DNA of 58,498 nucleotides from Bordetella parapertussis. GTDB taxonomy: Bacteria > Pseudomonadota > Gammaproteobacteria > Burkholderiales > SG8-41. The translations under genes were made by a program, and so were the position numbers. Position 1 is the stretch's first letter. Each line of letters starts with the position of its first letter. Of the stretch, positions 28,159-37,031 are shown piece by piece. The notes under the pieces were generated by a model. It worked only from the letters and a program-made list of their open reading frames with translations, did not search any database and had not been told where the DNA came from. The DNA is taken from positions 1 through 58,498 of the forward strand of contig CAMDRT010000027.1 in the NCBI GenBank assembly GCA_945906815.1, in the 5' to 3' direction.

Positions 28159-29154
28159 ATGGCAACAATCAGGGAACTGGAAAGCGGCAAGTGGCAGGTG
28201 CAAGTGCGGCATCGGGGCATGCGCCCTGCCGTCAAATCCTTCAAGACCAAGACCGAAGCCGACCGGTGGGGACGGTTGCTGGAATCCGAAATCGACCGTG
28301 GCTGTTTTCTGGACAGGACGGAAGCCGAGCGCACAACGATAGGCGAACTCATTGACCGTTACCTTGCCGAAGTGACGCCAACAAAGCGGGCAACTCAAAG
28401 CGAAACATCGTGCTTGCAAGGGTTAAAGCGCCGTTTCGGTAAGGTTTCCGCCGCTGGTTTGCAGGCGCGGCATGTCGCAGCCTATCGCGATGAACGCATC
28501 GGCGCGGGGCGGGCTGGCGGCACGGTGATACATGAGCTTAACGCCCTGTCGCATGTTATAGATACCGCTATCCGGGATTGGTCTCTGCCGCTCGCTAGTA
28601 ACCCGGTAAAGTTGGTAAGGAAGCCCAAAGCAGCCAAGGGGCGCGACAGGCGCTTTCGAGATGATGAGCAACAGCGGCTCATGGCTGCGTGCCAAGCATC
28701 GCGTTCAGGTTTCATGTTAACGCCCCTTGTGAAGCTGGCTCTCGAAACGGGAATGCGGCTGGGTGAACTGCTATCGCTGGAATGGCCGCTCATTGATATG
28801 CAAAAGCGCGTGGCATGTCTGCCCCTTACCAAGAACGGTGAAACACGCGAGGTTCCGCTATCGACGACGGCCTTAGCGTGCCTTAGCAGTATTCCACGGA
28901 ACATCGCATCTCGCCGGGTGTTTTGGATGTGGAAACGCGCTGATAGCGTGGAACACGCTTGGAGCCGTGCCGTCAAGACAGCTTGTATCATAGACTTTCG
29001 ATTCCATGACCTGCGCCACGAAGCGGTATCGCGGCTGTTTGAAATGGGCTTGAACCCGATGGAGGTTGCCGCCATCAGCGGCCACAAAACCCTGCAAATG
29101 CTCAAACGCTACACCCACCTGCGCGCGGCGGAACTGGCATTGAAAATCGGTTAG
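28159..29154 (+). CDS. Tyrosine-type site-specific integrase
   Basis: About 331 residues. N-terminal arm-binding region (MATIRELESGKWQVQVRHRG), SAM-like core-binding domain (about 60-150), and C-terminal catalytic domain with Arg200 (ETGMRLGELLSL), His283/Arg286 (FHDLRHEA), His309 (SGHKTLQ) and nucleophile Tyr318 (RYTH). All catalytic residues are intact, so the element may be mobile. ATG 28159 is preceded by GGGAG. It points inward from attL, directly downstream of the tRNA fragment. Confidence 0.95.
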   Translation: MATIRELESGKWQVQVRHRGMRPAVKSFKTKTEADRWGRLLESEIDRGCFLDRTEAERTTIGELIDRYLAEVTPTKRATQSETSCLQGLKRRFGKVSAAGLQARHVAAYRDERIGAGRAGGTVIHELNALSHVIDTAIRDWSLPLASNPVKLVRKPKAAKGRDRRFRDDEQQRLMAACQASRSGFMLTPLVKLALETGMRLGELLSLEWPLIDMQKRVACLPLTKNGETREVPLSTTALACLSSIPRNIASRRVFWMWKRADSVEHAWSRAVKTACIIDFRFHDLRHEAVSRLFEMGLNPMEVAAISGHKTLQMLKRYTHLRAAELALKIG

Positions 29155-29193
29155 GTTTACGTTACATTGACCGTTGATATCAAAACCAATATC

Positions 29194-29529
29194 ATGACCA
29201 TTAAACCGGTGATATGGCTGGCCGATAGTTTGCAGCACATGAGCGGGTTTCCCGCCGATGCGCGCAGAGTTGCTGGCTTCGAGTTGTGGGAAGTGCAGCA
29301 GGGCAATGAGCCGTCGAACTGGAAGGCTATGCCTTCGGTGGGGCTGGGCGTGAACGAAATCCGGGTGCGAGCCGGTGGCGCATACCGCGTGTTCTACGTG
29401 GCAAAGTTCGCCGAGGCGGTCTATGTGCTGCATGCGTTTCACAAGAAAGCGCAAAAGACGCCGAAACCGGACATAGCACTTGCCCGCACGCGGTTCAGGG
29501 AATTGATACAGGAAAGGAAGCAGCGATGA
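29194..29529 (+). CDS. HigB/Gp49-like (RelE-fold) toxin
   Basis: About 111 residues of the phage Gp49-like/DUF891 RelE-superfamily type: PVIWLADSLQHM, RVAGFELWEVQQG, EIRVRAGGAYRVFYVAKF, VYVLHAFHKKAQKTPKPDI (in pieces). It probably acts as a ribosome-dependent mRNA interferase. The antitoxin gene follows with a four-base overlap (toxin-first order, as in higBA). ATG 29194 is chosen; a TTG at 29167 is less likely. The pair may stabilise the element. Confidence 0.9.
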   Translation: MTIKPVIWLADSLQHMSGFPADARRVAGFELWEVQQGNEPSNWKAMPSVGLGVNEIRVRAGGAYRVFYVAKFAEAVYVLHAFHKKAQKTPKPDIALARTRFRELIQERKQR

Positions 29530-29816
29530 GCACCAAACTGAAAATGACACGCGGCAGCGGCAACGTGTTTCAGGACTTGGGGTTTCCGACCGGCGAGGCG
29601 GACAACCTGATGCTGCGCGCGCAACTCATGTCGCGCGTGCGCGAGGCCGCGCGTGGCGCAACGCAGCGCGAAGCAGCCAAGCGCTTCGGTGTCACGCAGC
29701 CGCGCCTGAACGACGTGATGCGCAGCAGGATAGACAAATTCAGCCTTGATGCGCTGGTGAACATGCTGGCGCACGCGGGCCTGCGCGTGGAACTGCGGGT
29801 GAAGAAAGCCGCGTAA
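29526..29816 (+). CDS. HigA-like XRE antitoxin
   Basis: About 96 residues with a helix-turn-helix (RGATQREAAKRFGVTQPRLNDVMRS, in pieces) in the HigA2-like arrangement, then SLDALVNMLAHAGLRVELRV. It should neutralise the upstream toxin and autorepress the pair. The ATG overlaps the toxin TGA. Confidence 0.9.
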   Translation: MSTKLKMTRGSGNVFQDLGFPTGEADNLMLRAQLMSRVREAARGATQREAAKRFGVTQPRLNDVMRSRIDKFSLDALVNMLAHAGLRVELRVKKAA

Positions 29817-29904
29817 CGCGAACGCAAAGCGCCGGACTAGGCCGACGGGCCGAACCGCGGGACACCTTCACCCGCCTGTCTGGTGCCTCTTTCTTGAGGT
29901 TTGC

Positions 29905-30660
29905 GTGAGCAGGAGCGCTATGGCCCTCGACTACTCAGAACCGGAAAACCAAAAAAATGCGAAACAGAAGTTAGCCAAGGCGTGCGCTACTGATGCTGGG
30001 TCACCCTATCTAAGCGCTACGGAGTGCCTGCGCTTAGCAAGCAGGGAACGGCTTTACGCAGAGGATTTGCAGGTGCTCGTGTTGTGGAACCAAGAGCCAC
30101 TGATGCGTGGTGACCATGGCGGCCAGATTACGTTCGACGATGACGGAATCAGGGCACACAATAACCGCATGAACACACACTTAATATCCCTGTTGTCCGC
30201 CGAGGAAAAAGATGTTCTCGCAAAACTAGCAAGTAATTGCCGATTGGCACTGCCCTGCACACCGCTTGAGCTTGTTGAATGGCGTGAGCGCAACAATGAG
30301 AAAAGCGGCTGGAAGGATGATGAACAAGGGGATGTGGAAATAGACTCGATTGCGCTGCCGGATGAGTTTGTTCGGGCAGTTCAAGCGGCTTTGGCAAATC
30401 CTGCGCCCGCAGAATCTAAGGCGCAGCGTGAACTACCAGCGGCGCGCCGCAAGAATCACGACATAACGAAAGAGCGCGGATGCAGGCGGCTAATACTCGA
30501 ACATTGGGACGATATCGAAAAAATGCACGGCCAGCACGCCGATGGTAGGCAGGTGTGGAGAGAAATCGCGAAACACATAGATGCGAGCGACCGCAAGCCT
30601 GCATTGAAGACCGTCCAAAACCACTTGGCAAACCTTCGCAACGAGAGACTGATTCCCTGA
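29905..30660 (+). CDS. Hypothetical element protein
   Basis: About 251 residues, soluble and charged; no family recognised. The middle is acidic (GDVEIDSIALPDEF), and the C-terminal third (DIEKMHGQHADGRQVWREIAKHI, then ALKTVQNHLANLRNERL, in pieces) reads like a helical DNA-binding module with a possible HTH. The start is GTG with TTGAGG about 7 nt upstream; ATG 29920 is an alternative. Codon use is less GC-biased than in chromosomal neighbours. It lies between the TA pair and the replication genes. Confidence 0.7.
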   Translation: MSRSAMALDYSEPENQKNAKQKLAKACATDAGSPYLSATECLRLASRERLYAEDLQVLVLWNQEPLMRGDHGGQITFDDDGIRAHNNRMNTHLISLLSAEEKDVLAKLASNCRLALPCTPLELVEWRERNNEKSGWKDDEQGDVEIDSIALPDEFVRAVQAALANPAPAESKAQRELPAARRKNHDITKERGCRRLILEHWDDIEKMHGQHADGRQVWREIAKHIDASDRKPALKTVQNHLANLRNERLIP

Positions 30661-30699
30661 TTTTTTCCCGGGGAGTTCCCGGCTGTTTCCTAGATTCCC
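30653..30699 (+). repeat. TTCCC iteron-like cluster, upstream
   Basis: TTCCC at 30653, 30665, 30676, (TTCC) 30687 and 30695, mostly 11-12 bp apart, i.e. on one helix face. The cluster covers the stop of the preceding gene and the region before the AlpA-like gene. The same core recurs after the primase-helicase gene. Possible initiator or repressor binding array. Nearby CCTAG/CTAGG (30689-30707) forms a small inverted repeat. Confidence 0.45.
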
Positions 30700-30800
30700 A
30701 GACTAGGCAATAAAGCAGAAATCCGCGCAAATATTCGCATCGCCATACGCTGAACCGTGAATCAACACGGCAGCGCACCCTTACAAGGAGGGAAACGGCG

Positions 30801-31028
30801 ATGCAGCAAAAAATTGAAATACCACCTGGACTAGCAAGGATAGCCGGTGACCGCGACCACATAAATACTAAGGAATTTGCGGAGGTCACGGAGCACGAAG
30901 AGCAAACCGTCCGTAAGAATCACTCGGTCAACGGACATTGTTTCGGTATTCGCCCGCGCAAAGTCGGAGACTTCCTGTTGTGGCCAGTGCGCGAAACTGC
31001 CGCCCTGCTGAACGGGGGTGCCAAATGA
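30801..31028 (+). CDS. AlpA/excisionase-like DNA-binding protein
   Basis: 75 residues. The pattern INTKEFAEVTEHEEQTVRKN...FGIRPRKVGDFLLWPVRETAALL matches small winged-HTH AlpA/Xis-type regulators of prophages and satellites that bind att or promoter DNA. A strong ribosome site (AAGGAGGG) precedes the ATG. Its stop overlaps the next start (ATGA). It could serve as excisionase or as activator of integrase; which one is not decided by sequence. Confidence 0.75.
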   Translation: MQQKIEIPPGLARIAGDRDHINTKEFAEVTEHEEQTVRKNHSVNGHCFGIRPRKVGDFLLWPVRETAALLNGGAK

Positions 31029-31402
31029 CCTTCGCCCCCACAAAAGAAAACACCCCGTTGGCGCGGGGTGCAGGTGACACACAAAAAACTACTGAAGCAG
31101 ATACTACAACAACAAGCCCGCCCACGGCAAAATTCGCCGGTACTGAAAATCCGCGCGAGCTTCGCGCTATTGCCGAGCTGATGCGCAGGGCGATGCCGCG
31201 CGAACATATCGACCGTGCAGCCGGTTGCTCAAACGGCCCGGAACTGATTGCGAATCTCAGGCGCAAAGGTATTGAAGTCCCGTGCGACCTGGTACTAGTT
31301 CTAGACCGTGACGGCTTCGAGGTTAAGCGCGGCGTGTACCACTTTTCGCACGCCGACCGCAGAAAAGTTCAGCAGTGGCTTGCGCGCCGGCGGCAAGCAT
31401 GA
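31025..31402 (+). CDS. Winged-helix DNA-binding protein
   Basis: About 125 residues. A Thr-rich disordered N-terminus (about 1-40) is followed by a winged HTH: AELMRRAMPREHIDRAAGCSNGPELIANLRRKGIEVPC (in pieces), LDRDGFEVKRGVYHFS. It resembles the HTH_39-type small proteins next to phage primases. Overlaps both neighbours by four bases, so it belongs to an alpA-HTH-primase operon. Confidence 0.7.
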   Translation: MTFAPTKENTPLARGAGDTQKTTEADTTTTSPPTAKFAGTENPRELRAIAELMRRAMPREHIDRAAGCSNGPELIANLRRKGIEVPCDLVLVLDRDGFEVKRGVYHFSHADRRKVQQWLARRRQA

Positions 31403-33387
31403 ACGCAGGCCGCGCCGCAAGTGCCCTGCACGCCCTCGACCCCGGCACAAACCGCGATACCTGGATGCGTATTGCGATGGCTGCGAAGGATGCCGGGCTG
31501 ACGCTGGACGACTTCACCGCATGGAGCCGGTCAGCGTCAAACTTCGGCAGCGACCGCGAATGCGCGACGTTGTGGAACTCTATCAAGCCTGGTGGCGTGA
31601 CAGCGGGCACGCTCTACGGCATGGCGCACTCGATGGGGTGGGAGTATCACGGCACGGGCCGCATTAACGGCCACAGGGTGCACGGCACGATTACGACAAG
31701 GCCAACACCTGTCCGCACGCCCGCAACACCACAACGCGCCGCAATTGCGCCCGTGGACGTGTGGAATCGCTGCAAGCCTGCGACCTCCGAACACGCCTAC
31801 ATCCTCGCCAAGCGTGGCCGTCCGGACGGGCTGCGCGTGTTGCCTGCTGGTGACAGTCTGACCATCAAGGGGCAATCGGTCGTGGGATGGCTGGTGGTGC
31901 CCGCCCTATCGACAGCGGGTGAACTGCGCACCTTGCAGTTTATCCCGCCACCCGGTGACGGCGAAAAGCTGAATCTGCCCGGCGCGCGTATCGCGGATGG
32001 ATTCTTCACCGTGGGTACGCTTGACGATGCGTCATGCGCCTACATCGTCGAAGGCATTGGGCAGGCTTGGGCGTGCCATGCCGCCACGGGCGGCGCCGCC
32101 GTAGTGTGCTTTGGTGCTGGCCGCATGGCGCCCGTTGCGGGTGTGCTGCGCAATCGCTACGCATCAATGCGGCTGGTGCTGGTGCCTGACCGGGGGCAGG
32201 AATTGAAGGCAGCGAGAATCGCCAAGGACATGCGCGCTGAATGGGTGGAACTGCCGGCAGAAAAACCCGCGAACTACGACGCCAACGATTACGCCGCCGA
32301 ACATGGAACCGATGCACTGGCGACGCTACTGGCCACACCCAAAGAGACCGCGACGCGGTTTCGATTGCTCACGGCAATGGAGATGATGAGTGCGCCGCCG
32401 CTGCAATGGCGAGTGCGTGGCGTGCTGCCTGCGACCGGTCTGGCGTGTATTTACGGCGCGAGTGGCAGCGGCAAATCATTCTTGGCCCTCGACCTTTGCA
32501 CGGCGATTGCTGCCGGTGAAGACTGGTTTGAGTGCCGCGTGACACCCGCGCCGGTGGTGTATGTCGCGCTCGAAGGTGAAGCCGGATTTTCGCAGCGCGT
32601 GAAATCGTGGCAGTTGCACCACGCGCGGGACATACCCGAAAGGCTGCGCTTCATTATGCAGGGCTTCGACCTGCGCCACGCTGGCGATGTGGCCGAGCTT
32701 GCGGCAGCGGTGAAGGCTTCCGGTTGCGCCGGTGGCGTGCTGATAATCGACACGCTGAACCGCGCTGCCAGTGGTGCCGATGAAAACGCCAGCCGCGACA
32801 TGGGCGAACTCATTGACGCCTGCAAGCGGCTGCAATCCGAGCTGGCCGGGCTGGTGTTGCTGGTGCACCACAGTGGCAAAGACCAGGCCAAGGGGTTACG
32901 CGGACACTCAAGCCTGCATGCCGCGTTGGATGCCGCCATCGAAGTCACGCGCATCGGTGAACGCCGGGAATGGAGTATTGCCAAAGCCAAAGACGGCAGC
33001 GACGGCGAAGCCCGCGCGTTCATGTTGAAGGTGGTGGAATTGGGCAAGCATGATGATGGCGAACCGATTACGTCGTGCGTGCTGTTGCCCGACGATGTGC
33101 CACAAGCCGCACGCCGCGTGCTGCCGCCAAAGTCAGGCAATCAGCGCATTGTGTGGGACGCCCTTGGCGAAGCACTACGCAAAGCAGGTGACGCGCGCCC
33201 GGACAATGCGCCGGAATCACTGCCCCACGGCAGGCCAGCACTCGCCATAGACGCCGCCATGGACGCGGTGATGCAGCGGCTGGCGTGTGACCCCAAGCGT
33301 AGGCGGGAGCGCGCGCAGCAGGCGCTGGAAGGGCTTCATGCCAAGGCGCTGATACGCATCGAAGCGGAGTTTGTATGGGTAACTTGA
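31399..33387 (+). CDS. PriCT-2/Toprim/RepA-like primase-helicase
   Basis: About 662 residues. N-terminal PriCT-2 domain (LHALDPGTNRDTWMRIAMAAK, split; LWNSIKPGGVTAGTLY). Central Toprim-like segment (CAYIVEGIGQAWACHAATGG, VLVPDRG, about 213-270). C-terminal RecA-like ATPase of the RepA/AAA_25 type with Walker A GASGSGKS (353-360), Walker B VLIID (447-451) and LLVHHSGK. Likely the replication protein of the excised element. The ATG overlaps the previous stop. Confidence 0.9.
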   Translation: MNAGRAASALHALDPGTNRDTWMRIAMAAKDAGLTLDDFTAWSRSASNFGSDRECATLWNSIKPGGVTAGTLYGMAHSMGWEYHGTGRINGHRVHGTITTRPTPVRTPATPQRAAIAPVDVWNRCKPATSEHAYILAKRGRPDGLRVLPAGDSLTIKGQSVVGWLVVPALSTAGELRTLQFIPPPGDGEKLNLPGARIADGFFTVGTLDDASCAYIVEGIGQAWACHAATGGAAVVCFGAGRMAPVAGVLRNRYASMRLVLVPDRGQELKAARIAKDMRAEWVELPAEKPANYDANDYAAEHGTDALATLLATPKETATRFRLLTAMEMMSAPPLQWRVRGVLPATGLACIYGASGSGKSFLALDLCTAIAAGEDWFECRVTPAPVVYVALEGEAGFSQRVKSWQLHHARDIPERLRFIMQGFDLRHAGDVAELAAAVKASGCAGGVLIIDTLNRAASGADENASRDMGELIDACKRLQSELAGLVLLVHHSGKDQAKGLRGHSSLHAALDAAIEVTRIGERREWSIAKAKDGSDGEARAFMLKVVELGKHDDGEPITSCVLLPDDVPQAARRVLPPKSGNQRIVWDALGEALRKAGDARPDNAPESLPHGRPALAIDAAMDAVMQRLACDPKRRRERAQQALEGLHAKALIRIEAEFVWVT

Positions 33388-33391
33388 GACA

Positions 33392-33492
33392 TTCCCGCGA
33401 TTCCCGCGACTTCCTGCGACGGGAAACGGCGGGAAGGCCATGTTTTCCCGCGACTCCCGCGCACCCTTTAGGGTGCGGGAACGGCGGGAAAG
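33392..33492. repeat. TTCCCGCGA repeats and hairpin: candidate origin
   Basis: TTCCCGCGA at 33392, 33401, 33411 (one mismatch) and 33445, with inverted GGGAA units at 33421, 33431, 33478 and 33487, plus a hairpin GCACCC-TTTA-GGGTGC (33461-33476). It lies directly after the primase-helicase gene, where satellite origins are often found. Alternative: a complex terminator or operator. Confidence 0.5.
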
Positions 33493-33529
33493 GTGCAGTG
33501 CTGTTGGAACGACTTGACGGAGTGAACCC

Positions 33530-34216
33530 ATGACGCACAAACGAACCAAGCGCGCGGTCACGCCTATGCCGGCAAAAACCGCCGGCGAGGTTGACGTAAA
33601 GGCGAACACGCTAACCGTGACACATCCCGATGGCAAAAGCAGCGAACGCGTAATGGCGGAACTGGCCTTGAACCCCGTCACGTCGAACACCGCGACAGCG
33701 CGCATATTTGTTGCGGGTACGATAGGGACGATTGACCTGACTGAATCCATTGCAGTAATGGGTGAAAAGGCGGCACGAGTGAAGGCCGGCGACCTGACCG
33801 AAGCCGAAGTCACCTTGATGGCCCAGGCGGTTGCGCTGGATGCTATTTTCACTGAACTGGCCCGGCGCGCTGGGGCGAACATGGGGGGGTACATGAACGC
33901 GACAGAAACCTATTTGCGGCTGGCGTTCAAGGCGCAGAGCCAATGCCGCGCAACGCTGGAAACACTTGCGGAAATCAAAAATCCGCGCGCAGTGGCGTTT
34001 GTGCGGCAGGCGAACATTGCACACGGGCCACAGCAGGTGAATAATGCGACAGCAGCCGGGGAATCCCTCGCGCGTGGGGGAAAAAGCGCGATTCAAGCAA
34101 ACGAACAATTGGGTGTGAGCCATGGCGAACGGTTGGACACCAGCGCGCAAGGCGCGACAAGCGCAGCTAATCCGGAACTGGTGCCCGTGGGCAAAATCGA
34201 CAGGGCCACGCAGTGA
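33530..34216 (+). CDS. Conserved mobile-element hypothetical protein
   Basis: About 228 residues, soluble. Central part LALNPVTSNTATARIF, GTIDLTESIAVMGEKAARVKAGDLTEAEVTLMAQAVALDAIFTELARRA (in pieces), then YLRLAFKAQSQCRATLETLAEIKNP. From memory, similar proteins occur beside small integrative elements of Burkholderiales, with no known function. The tail (about the last 32 codons) overlaps the next gene in another frame. Confidence 0.75.
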   Translation: MTHKRTKRAVTPMPAKTAGEVDVKANTLTVTHPDGKSSERVMAELALNPVTSNTATARIFVAGTIGTIDLTESIAVMGEKAARVKAGDLTEAEVTLMAQAVALDAIFTELARRAGANMGGYMNATETYLRLAFKAQSQCRATLETLAEIKNPRAVAFVRQANIAHGPQQVNNATAAGESLARGGKSAIQANEQLGVSHGERLDTSAQGATSAANPELVPVGKIDRATQ

Positions 34217-34346
34217 CAAGGGCAAGGCCGTTAGTGCGCGTAACGCCACACGACACGGTATGCGCTCCGGTGACAATATGGAGGCGATGCGGGAACTGAA
34301 AGGCTATATTCGTCTTTGCCGGGGTAACGTGCCAGCGGGGAGATGA
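34122..34346 (+). CDS. Small mobile-element protein, overlapping frame
   Basis: 74 residues, basic: NGWTPARKARQAQLIRNWCPWAKSTGPRSDKGKAVSARNA (in pieces) RHG. The pattern (W-T-P-x-R-x-x-Q-A-x-L-I-R, W-x-P-W, S-T-G-P, G-K) is one I recall as recurring in small proteins of prophage-like elements; function unknown. It starts with ATG inside the preceding gene and overlaps it by 95 bp in a different frame; its TGA overlaps the protease start. Confidence 0.65.
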   Translation: MANGWTPARKARQAQLIRNWCPWAKSTGPRSDKGKAVSARNATRHGMRSGDNMEAMRELKGYIRLCRGNVPAGR

Positions 34347-35752
34347 TGAAACGACTAGCGTTGGGTTTGGTGCTGGTGGTTGTGTGCGGTAGCGTGGCCG
34401 CGCAGGTGTACTCCGGCACAGCATTCGCCGTTGCTCCTGGTTTGTTGGTTACCAACCAGCATGTCGTCACTGGTTGTAGTTCCATTGAGGTCATTGCAGC
34501 CGACGGGCGGCGTACCGGGGCGGTCGTAGATGCAGATGCCCAGATAGACTTGGCGTTGCTGCGCGTGACCGGTATCAAAGGTGCAACTGCACGCCTTCGC
34601 AATCCCCGCAGTATCCGTCTTGGAGAATCGGTGATGGTCTTCGGATTTCCACTGACGGGGTCACTAAGCAGCGGTGGCAACTTCACCTCGGGCCTTGTCA
34701 GTGGCTTGCGCGGTCTGCGGGATGCCGCTGGCGAGATACAAATCACCGCGCCGGTCCAACCGGGAAATAGCGGCGGCCCATTGATGGATGCTTCCGGTTT
34801 GGTCATCGGCGTTGTGCAAGCGAAATTGGATGCGCTTCGCGCTGCAAGGGTCACTGGAGATATTCCGCAGAACGTAAATTTTGCAATATCGCTTGATGTC
34901 GTGGCAGATTTTCTGGCCAAGAATAGAGTCGCCTTTCGTGATGGTGTGCCCGCTGCGCCGTTAGACACTGCTCGCGTGGCTGAATTAGCGCAAAGTTTCA
35001 CTTATCGGGTTGAGTGTCGGGGTACGACTCGACAAGCGCTGGCACCCCCTGGCGTAAAGCCGGGCGCGCTGCCCTCCTGCCCTGGTGCATACAACACAGC
35101 TACTTGGACGAGCTGTGTTGGGGAAAGGACGCTCCCAGATGGCGCGAAGTACGTCGGTGAGTTCAGGGACGGCAAGTCCAATGGGCAAGGCACCTATACG
35201 TGGTCTAGTGGCCAGATATACGTCGGTGAGTGGAAGGACGGCAAGCAGCACGGGCAGGGCACCATGACGTTCGCCGGCGGCGATAAGTATGTGGGTGAGT
35301 GGAAGGACGGTAAGCGTCACGGGCAAGGCACTACGACGTTGGCCGATGGCCATAAGTACGTCGGTGAGTGGAAGGACGGTAATCCTCACGGGCAAGGCAC
35401 CTTGACGCGGCCTGATGGCTCAGTGATTTATTCGGGGATGTGGGCGGACAATAAGCCGGTGCCGTCACAAGCTTCTCCTGGCGGTGGGCTGCCTTCCTGC
35501 CCCGGTGCATACAACGCTACCTGGACAAACTGTATTGCAGAGGCGACTTACCCAGGTGGTCACAAATACGCTGGTGAATTCCAGCACGGCAAGCCTCACG
35601 GGCAAGGCACTTACACATGGCCCAGTGGCCAGAAATACGTAGGTGAGTGGAAGGACGGCAAGCGTCACGGGCAAGGCACTAGTTACGGTACAGATGGCTC
35701 TATATCCCTTTCGGGAACTTGGGAAAACGACAGTTTTATTGGGCGTCGATAA
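34343..35752 (+). CDS. Secreted trypsin-like protease with MORN repeats
   Basis: 469 residues. Signal peptide (LALGLVLVVVCGSVAAQ). Trypsin-like domain about 22-195 with His40 (TNQHVV), Asp69 (QIDLALL) and Ser143 (PGNSGGP). Then two modules, each beginning with LPSCPGAYN...TW..C: the first (about 243-372) has four to five MORN repeats (YVGEW.DGK.HGQGT), the second (about 383-466) two to three more. Predicted periplasmic or outer-membrane associated. MORN repeats may bind lipid or surface structures; substrate and role are unknown. Cargo gene at the right end of the element. Confidence 0.85.
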   Translation: MMKRLALGLVLVVVCGSVAAQVYSGTAFAVAPGLLVTNQHVVTGCSSIEVIAADGRRTGAVVDADAQIDLALLRVTGIKGATARLRNPRSIRLGESVMVFGFPLTGSLSSGGNFTSGLVSGLRGLRDAAGEIQITAPVQPGNSGGPLMDASGLVIGVVQAKLDALRAARVTGDIPQNVNFAISLDVVADFLAKNRVAFRDGVPAAPLDTARVAELAQSFTYRVECRGTTRQALAPPGVKPGALPSCPGAYNTATWTSCVGERTLPDGAKYVGEFRDGKSNGQGTYTWSSGQIYVGEWKDGKQHGQGTMTFAGGDKYVGEWKDGKRHGQGTTTLADGHKYVGEWKDGNPHGQGTLTRPDGSVIYSGMWADNKPVPSQASPGGGLPSCPGAYNATWTNCIAEATYPGGHKYAGEFQHGKPHGQGTYTWPSGQKYVGEWKDGKRHGQGTSYGTDGSISLSGTWENDSFIGRR

Positions 35753-35886
35753 CTGCGACGCGAGGCTATCAATGGGATTGGGTTGGCATCGCCTGTAGCG
35801 TTCGCTCATCATGGAGCGCAGTCTGAGCAGTTTGCCCAATGCCGATTAACTCACGCAACGCGGGCGCGCGCGCGTGGTATGGAACG

Positions 35887-35917
35887 CCATCACAACTCCA
35901 TCACAACTCCATCACAA
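35887..35917 (+). promoter_or_regulatory. Putative integrase arm sites, right (3 copies)
   Basis: CCATCACAA at 35887, 35898 and 35909, exact 11-bp period, same orientation as the two left-end copies and about 100 bp from attR. The surrounding 35753-36017 contains no credible gene. Confidence 0.6.
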
Positions 35918-36017
35918 TAAACGCTTGTACATGGCAATCTACGCAGGATATGATTGTATTGCCGGAGAACAAAGCCGGTAATCCAAGCGTGTGATTCACA
36001 AGGTATTTGTGGCCGCC

Positions 36018-36115
<98 letters not shown>

Positions 36116-36144
36116 GACCGCCGCGTGAGCAATATTGAAAAATG

Positions 36145-36162
36145 AATAAAAACAATTAGTTA
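36145..36162 (-). repeat. 18-bp recurrent motif, copy 5 (after tRNA-Thr)
   Basis: AATAAAAACAATTAGTTA, 17 of 18 to the motif complement; 30 bp after the tRNA and 136 bp before the ABC gene. It lies between GTGAG and CTCAC. Confidence 0.6.
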
Positions 36163-36297
36163 GGTTATACTCACAGCAAGGCCCTGCGTAACGCTGGAAT
36201 AAGGTTACGAGTAGTTGTGCTGCTGTGTATAGCTGAACCCAAAACTGCGGTGTAGGCCTTTGCCGCGGAAAAAAAACTGTTCTGAGGAGAAATTGAA

Positions 36298-37029
<732 letters not shown>

Positions 37030-37031
37030 TC

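Noticed and set aside
29155..29193. GATAT-N8-ATATC as HigA operator
   Set aside because: Only a five-base inverted repeat; too weak to call without binding data.
33392..33492. Simple intrinsic terminator
   Set aside because: The hairpin has no T-tract and is surrounded by repeated TTCCCGCGA units, so an origin or control site is favoured, though not proven.
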